DNA from: Sphingobium sp. | GTDB lineage: Bacteria; Pseudomonadota; Alphaproteobacteria; Sphingomonadales; Sphingomonadaceae | NCBI GenBank assembly: GCA_020051025.1 | Contig: JAGVJS010000313.1 | Span: forward strand, 1 to 8,498 | Length of the DNA: 8,498 bases | Direction: 5' to 3' | Part shown: positions 6,275 to 8,498 of the stretch, in pieces | How the letters are laid out: each line of letters starts with the position of its first letter | Numbering within the stretch: position 1 is the first letter of the stretch | Translations under genes and position numbers: made by a program | The notes under the pieces: generated by a model | What the model saw: the letters and a program-made list of their open reading frames with translations, nothing else | Told to the model about the DNA's origin: nothing | Database searches by the model: none

Positions 6275-6289
6275 TGCGACAGCGTCGCA
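6275..6289. promoter_or_regulatory. Perfect inverted repeat, candidate operator upstream of the TonB receptor
   Basis: TGCGAC (6275-6280), AGC, GTCGCA (6284-6289) is a perfect 6-3-6 inverted repeat. The related 10-mer TTGCGACAGC occurs at 6274-6283 and again at 6183-6192, and TTGCGA appears once more on the minus strand at 6236-6231, near the expected promoter. On the minus strand the repeat could be a short hairpin, but it is followed by AAAAT rather than a T tract, so it is not a good terminator for the gene ending at 6306. The regulator is unknown. Confidence 0.4.
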
Positions 6290-6305
6290 TTTGCGCCACA
6301 CCTGA

Positions 6306-6611
6306 TTAATGCGCGGCTCTTTTTCTCCGCGTTTCCCACCCCTTTTTCGCTGCCGCAGATCGATCAGTAGCCGACCGCCTCGCCGCAGCCGCCCTGCCCG
6401 TCCGCCCGCTCTTGCGTGCCGAAACATGGCTATCGGGCCTGCTCCGGCCAGAACCGGACTTGTTGCCGCCGCCCGATTCCTTGTTCACCGTCGCCCAGGC
6501 CCGCGCTTGCGCCTGCTTATGGTCAACGCCGCGATCCTCATATCCCCGTTCAATATGCGCGGCCTTGCGCTTCTGCTTGTCAGTATAGCTGCTCTTGTCA
6601 CCCTGCGGCAT
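6306..6611 (-). CDS. Small basic protein of the 'plasmid stabilization protein' group
   Basis: The product is 101 residues. The N-terminal half, MPQGDKSSYTDKQKRKAAHI and on to GYEDRGVDHKQAQARAWATV then NKESGGG, matches small proteins that databases label 'plasmid stabilization protein', a name with little functional support as far as I know. The C-terminal half is lysine/arginine/serine/alanine-rich and ends with AAAKKGWETRRKRAAH. The strong positive charge suggests nucleic acid binding; it has no signal peptide or membrane segment. Two start codons are adjacent (6614 and 6611). AAGGAG (6624-6619) is seven bases before 6611 but only four before 6614, and relatives start MP-GDKS, so 6611 is preferred. 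No antitoxin or toxin partner adjoins it, and nothing nearby looks plasmid-borne. It is divergent from the 6731 gene. Confidence 0.82.
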   Translation of the reverse strand: MPQGDKSSYTDKQKRKAAHIERGYEDRGVDHKQAQARAWATVNKESGGGNKSGSGRSRPDSHVSARKSGRTGRAAAARRSATDRSAAAKKGWETRRKRAAH

Positions 6612-6643
6612 CATCGCGCTCCTTCATCGCCCCGCATCTGTCC

Positions 6644-6668
6644 AACTCGCTGTAGCAAGAGACGTTCA
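6644..6668 (-). promoter_or_regulatory. Very weak EcfG-like promoter for the small basic protein gene
   Basis: On the minus strand TGAAC (6668-6664) and AGTT (6647-6644) are 16 bases apart, seven of nine matches to GGAAC-N16-CGTT. The position suits a leader of about 25 bases that includes the ribosome binding site of the gene starting at 6611. By itself this is little better than chance; it gains some weight from the exact consensus 29 bases away on the other strand. Confidence 0.18.
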
Positions 6669-6696
6669 ATTCACTCCGCCATCGTCATGAAAAGCG

Positions 6697-6721
6697 GGAA
6701 CGGCGGGCGGGGATGCGCGTT
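6697..6721 (+). promoter_or_regulatory. EcfG-type general stress promoter, exact consensus
   Basis: GGAAC (6697-6701), a 16-base spacer and CGTT (6718-6721) match the consensus of promoters used by the alphaproteobacterial general stress sigma factor EcfG (released by the PhyR-NepR switch) at all nine positions and with correct spacing. Transcription should start 5-9 bases after CGTT, near 6727-6730, directly before the ATG at 6731. This points to stress-induced expression of 6731-7284 and possibly of the DUF808 gene beyond. An exact match in this intergenic position is unlikely by chance, but no experiment is visible here. Confidence 0.7.
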
Positions 6722-6730
6722 CGATCCGGC

Positions 6731-7057
6731 ATGGAAGACCGCTCTCTCATCGAACGTCTGGCGCGCCATCTGGCCGCCGCGCAGCCCGACGACTGGCCCG
6801 CCAAAGTGGAAGATGCCGCCAGTATCCTGGCCCTTATCAAAGAACCGGATGTAGCGATGCGCGCGGATGGCGATGCCGGGACATGGGGGACGATGATCGA
6901 TGCCGCACTGCGGGAACGCTGGTCCCTTCCCCAGCCGGGCGCCAAAGCAGGTGAAAGTGGCGGGTCGGACGAGGAAGGCGAGATTCGCCTGACCGCCGAT
7001 GCAGTGGGCCATGACCGGGCCGACTGGGTCCACCTCCACCGCGATCGGGAGAAGTGA
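6731..7057 (+). CDS. Conserved small hypothetical protein, probably stress-induced
   Basis: The product is 108 residues from ATG 6731 (MEDRSLIERLARHLAAAQPD). It is a soluble, mostly helical protein with no signal peptide or membrane segment. The first 60 residues (LIERLARHL, KVEDAASILALI, MIDAALRERW) look like a compact helical domain. A glycine/acidic linker follows (70-85), then a short C-terminal part (IRLTADAVGHDRADWVHLHR). I know no function for it. The frame also has an ATG at 6713, but that codon lies inside the spacer of the EcfG-type promoter, so a transcript from it could not contain that start. Neither ATG has a convincing ribosome binding site, which fits a leaderless message beginning just before 6731. 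It is followed two bases later by the next gene, with which it must be cotranscribed. Confidence 0.75.
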   Translation: MEDRSLIERLARHLAAAQPDDWPAKVEDAASILALIKEPDVAMRADGDAGTWGTMIDAALRERWSLPQPGAKAGESGGSDEEGEIRLTADAVGHDRADWVHLHRDREK

Positions 7058-7059
7058 GC

Positions 7060-7284
7060 ATGAAGGGGCTGTTGAAACTGGCCATCGTCACGGGTCTGGG
7101 CGTCTTCGCCGTCAAGGGCTGGCGCGACTGGATGGGCACCGGCGAGGACGAGGAGTCTGTCGGATCGAGCGGGTTCATACGTGAGGCAGGACCGCAGCAC
7201 GGCATTGACGCGGACGATTGGGACAAGGTGGACCAACAATCGGACGAGAGCTTCCCAGCCAGCGATCCGCCGGGAAATTATTGA
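7060..7284 (+). CDS. Small membrane-anchored protein with SFPASDPP tail
   Basis: The product is 74 residues. Residues 4-19 (LLKLAIVTGLGVFAVK) are one hydrophobic segment after a short basic start, so it is probably anchored in the inner membrane. An acidic, glycine/serine-rich linker follows. The C-terminus is DDWDKVDQQSDESFPASDPP then GNY. The acidic-SFPASDPP ending recurs at the end of many short, otherwise unrelated bacterial proteins of unknown role. GTG at 7054 in the same frame overlaps the previous stop, but GGGAG (7047-7051), eight bases before ATG 7060, favours the ATG. The two-base gap to the upstream gene means translational coupling is likely. The molecular role is unknown; the operon suggests a general stress function. 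Confidence 0.83.
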   Translation: MKGLLKLAIVTGLGVFAVKGWRDWMGTGEDEESVGSSGFIREAGPQHGIDADDWDKVDQQSDESFPASDPPGNY

Positions 7285-7372
7285 GCGCCAGCCGTTCCTT
7301 GCCCCTTTGCCGCGTGCCCTCTATGAAACGCAACGGGCGCGCCCTGCGCCTGCAACAGGGGAAATTGAAACT

Positions 7373-8302
7373 ATGCCTTCGGGTCTGATCGCGCTGCTCG
7401 ACGATGTGGCGGGCATTGCCAAGCTGACTGCGACCTCGCTCGACGATGTCGCCGCAGCGGCCGGCCGAGCCGGTACGAAGGCTGCGGGCGTGGTGATCGA
7501 CGATGCCGCCGTCACGCCCAAATATGTGATGGGCCTCACCCCCGACCGCGAACTGCCGATCATCTGGAAGATCGCCAAGGGATCGCTGCGCAACAAGCTG
7601 CTCTTCCTCCTGCCCGCCGCGCTGCTGCTGAGCGCCTTCGCGCCCTGGCTGCTGCCGCCGCTGCTGATGCTGGGCGGCGCTTTCCTCTGCTTTGAGGCCG
7701 TGGAAAAGCTGCTGGAAGCGGCCCAGGGTGGCCATGACGTCGCCGACGAGGCGATGAAGGCGCACAGCAGCACCGAACTGGAGAACCAGAAGGTTTCCAG
7801 CGCGATCCGCACCGACTTCATCCTGTCGGGGGAGATCATGGCGATTTCGCTAGGCACCGTTGCCACCGAACCGGTGTGGGAACAGGCGCTGATCCTGGTA
7901 GTCGTCGCCATCCTCATCACCGCCGGCGTCTATGGCGTGGTCGGCCTGATCGTGAAGATGGACGATATCGGCCTGCACCTCGCCAAGAAGGATGGTGCCG
8001 GAACGCAGGCGCTGGGCCGCAGTCTGGTGAAGGCGATGCCGGTGCTGATGTCGATCCTGGCCGTGGTCGGCACCGCGGCCATGCTGTGGGTTGGCGGCCA
8101 GTTGATCGTGCACGGCCTGCATGAATTCCACCTCGACCTGATCCCCGGCGCGATCCAGAATGGGGCCGAAAGCGCCGCCCATGCCGTGCCGGCGATCGGC
8201 GGCTTCCTTGACTGGCTGGTCAACGCCATCGGCGGCGCGATCGTCGGACTGGTGATCGGCGGCATCGTCGTCGGCGTGCTGCACCTGTTCAAGAAGCACT
8301 GA
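7373..8302 (+). CDS. DUF808 family inner membrane protein (YedI-like)
   Basis: The product is 309 residues, close to E. coli YedI (about 305). It begins MPSGLIALLDDVAGIAKLTA, the typical DUF808 start, and continues TSLDDVAAAAGRAGTKAAGV and VIDDAAVTPKYVMGL (41-55). Hydrophobic segments lie at about 75-108 (probably two), 171-195, 222-246 and 283-305. GGAFLCFEAVEKLLE (101-115) and AIRTDFILSGEIMAISLGT (144-162) are the most family-like internal motifs. The protein sits in the inner membrane; its activity is not known. The frame is open back to 7181, but that extension overlaps the preceding gene. AGGGGA (7357-7362), ten bases before 7373, supports the start used. The 88-base gap from the 7060 gene has no clear terminator, so read-through from the stress-type promoter is possible. 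Confidence 0.93.
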   Translation: MPSGLIALLDDVAGIAKLTATSLDDVAAAAGRAGTKAAGVVIDDAAVTPKYVMGLTPDRELPIIWKIAKGSLRNKLLFLLPAALLLSAFAPWLLPPLLMLGGAFLCFEAVEKLLEAAQGGHDVADEAMKAHSSTELENQKVSSAIRTDFILSGEIMAISLGTVATEPVWEQALILVVVAILITAGVYGVVGLIVKMDDIGLHLAKKDGAGTQALGRSLVKAMPVLMSILAVVGTAAMLWVGGQLIVHGLHEFHLDLIPGAIQNGAESAAHAVPAIGGFLDWLVNAIGGAIVGLVIGGIVVGVLHLFKKH

Positions 8303-8311
8303 GGGCTTTAG

Positions 8312-8342
8312 AGGGACGGACAACTCCACGTCCGTTCCCTTT
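8312..8342 (+). terminator. Probable weak terminator after the DUF808 gene
   Basis: The stem is AGGGACGGAC (8312-8321) with GTCCGTTCCCT (8330-8340), which has a single bulged T at 8335. The loop is 8 bases and the tail TTTCC is short. It starts 9 bases after the stop codon. The short tail suggests partial termination before the MATE gene. Confidence 0.55.
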
Positions 8343-8356
8343 CCGGATTGCCTAAA

Positions 8357-8498
8357 GTGACCCACCCCTCCCCCTGGCGTATCGAGGCCGGCGCGCTGAT
8401 CGCGCTGGCGCTGCCGATGATTGCAGGCAATATCGCCTGGTCGGCGATCGCCGCCACCGATCTGCTGCTGCTAGGCCGAATCGGGGCGGAGGCGGTGG
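8357..8498 (+). CDS. MATE-family efflux transporter, N-terminal 47 codons (3' end off the window)
   Basis: From GTG 8357 the frame reads VTHPSPWRIEAGALIALALP, then MIAGNIAWSAIAATDLLLLG and RIGAEAV to the window edge. The pattern of first membrane helix (ALIALALPMIAGNIAWSAI) followed by D-x-LLLGRIGAEAV is the usual N-terminus of MATE (NorM-like) proton- or sodium-coupled multidrug exporters of the inner membrane. In these proteins the equivalent is commonly MVDTIMLGRLGAEAL. The substrate is not predictable. The start is GTG with a poor ribosome binding site; TTG at 8348 in the same frame is an alternative that adds three codons. It lies 54 bases after the DUF808 stop codon, beyond a weak hairpin. 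Confidence 0.8.
   Translation, partial: MTHPSPWRIEAGALIALALPMIAGNIAWSAIAATDLLLLGRIGAEAV

Noticed and set aside
7335..7344. GGGCGCGCCC palindrome upstream of the DUF808 gene
   Set aside because: It is a ten-base GC palindrome with no partner or spacing that suggests a site; such sequences are expected in high-GC DNA.
7181..7372. 64-codon N-terminal extension of the DUF808 protein
   Set aside because: It overlaps the small anchored protein gene in another frame and adds non-membrane, arginine-rich sequence absent from the family. The start at 7373 gives the expected length.

Overview
This looks like an ordinary, chromosomal, high-GC stretch from an alphaproteobacterium, most likely a member of the Sphingomonadaceae (Sphingobium/Sphingomonas-like). 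The evidence is the rpsF-rpsR-rplI order with a long arginine-rich S6 tail and a long acidic L9 tail, a TonB siderophore receptor, small conserved sphingomonad-type hypothetical proteins, and a REP-like palindrome with a GAGC-TTGTCGA type core. The genus is inferred; no 16S or tRNA gene is present.

Layout. 1-615 (minus) is the N-terminal part of a GntP-type permease that runs off the left edge. 616-921 has no gene; it holds a two-armed palindromic repeat (636-752) and the rpsF leader, which contains a bulged hairpin (809-848) resembling an S6:S18 autoregulatory site. 922-2209 (plus) is the ribosomal protein operon rpsF-rpsR-rplI, closed by a strong intrinsic terminator at 2234-2262. 2346-3062 (plus) is a secreted protein of unknown function. 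It converges on an outer membrane beta-barrel gene (3118-3729, minus, GTG start). 3950-6124 (minus) is a TonB-dependent siderophore receptor with its own terminator; its 180-bp upstream region has a weak Fur-like sequence and a perfect inverted repeat.

6306-6611 (minus) is a small, very basic protein usually labelled 'plasmid stabilization protein'. Divergent from it, on the plus strand, are two small genes (6731-7057 and 7060-7284), then a DUF808/YedI inner membrane protein (7373-8302), and the first 47 codons of a MATE-family exporter (8357 to the right edge).

How the parts fit. The ribosomal operon makes the S6 and S18 partners of the 30S platform plus L9, and its leader may feed back on S6:S18 excess. 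The envelope genes (permease, beta-barrel, siderophore receptor, DUF808, MATE) appear to be separate units. The most useful new reading is an exact GGAAC-N16-CGTT sequence (6697-6721), the consensus of the alphaproteobacterial general stress sigma factor EcfG. It drives the 6731 gene cluster and implies a leaderless or nearly leaderless mRNA. Weaker EcfG-like sequences lie before the beta-barrel gene and the small basic protein gene. I found no CRISPR array, insertion sequence, phage or toxin-antitoxin pair, and no clear evidence for a wholly new system.
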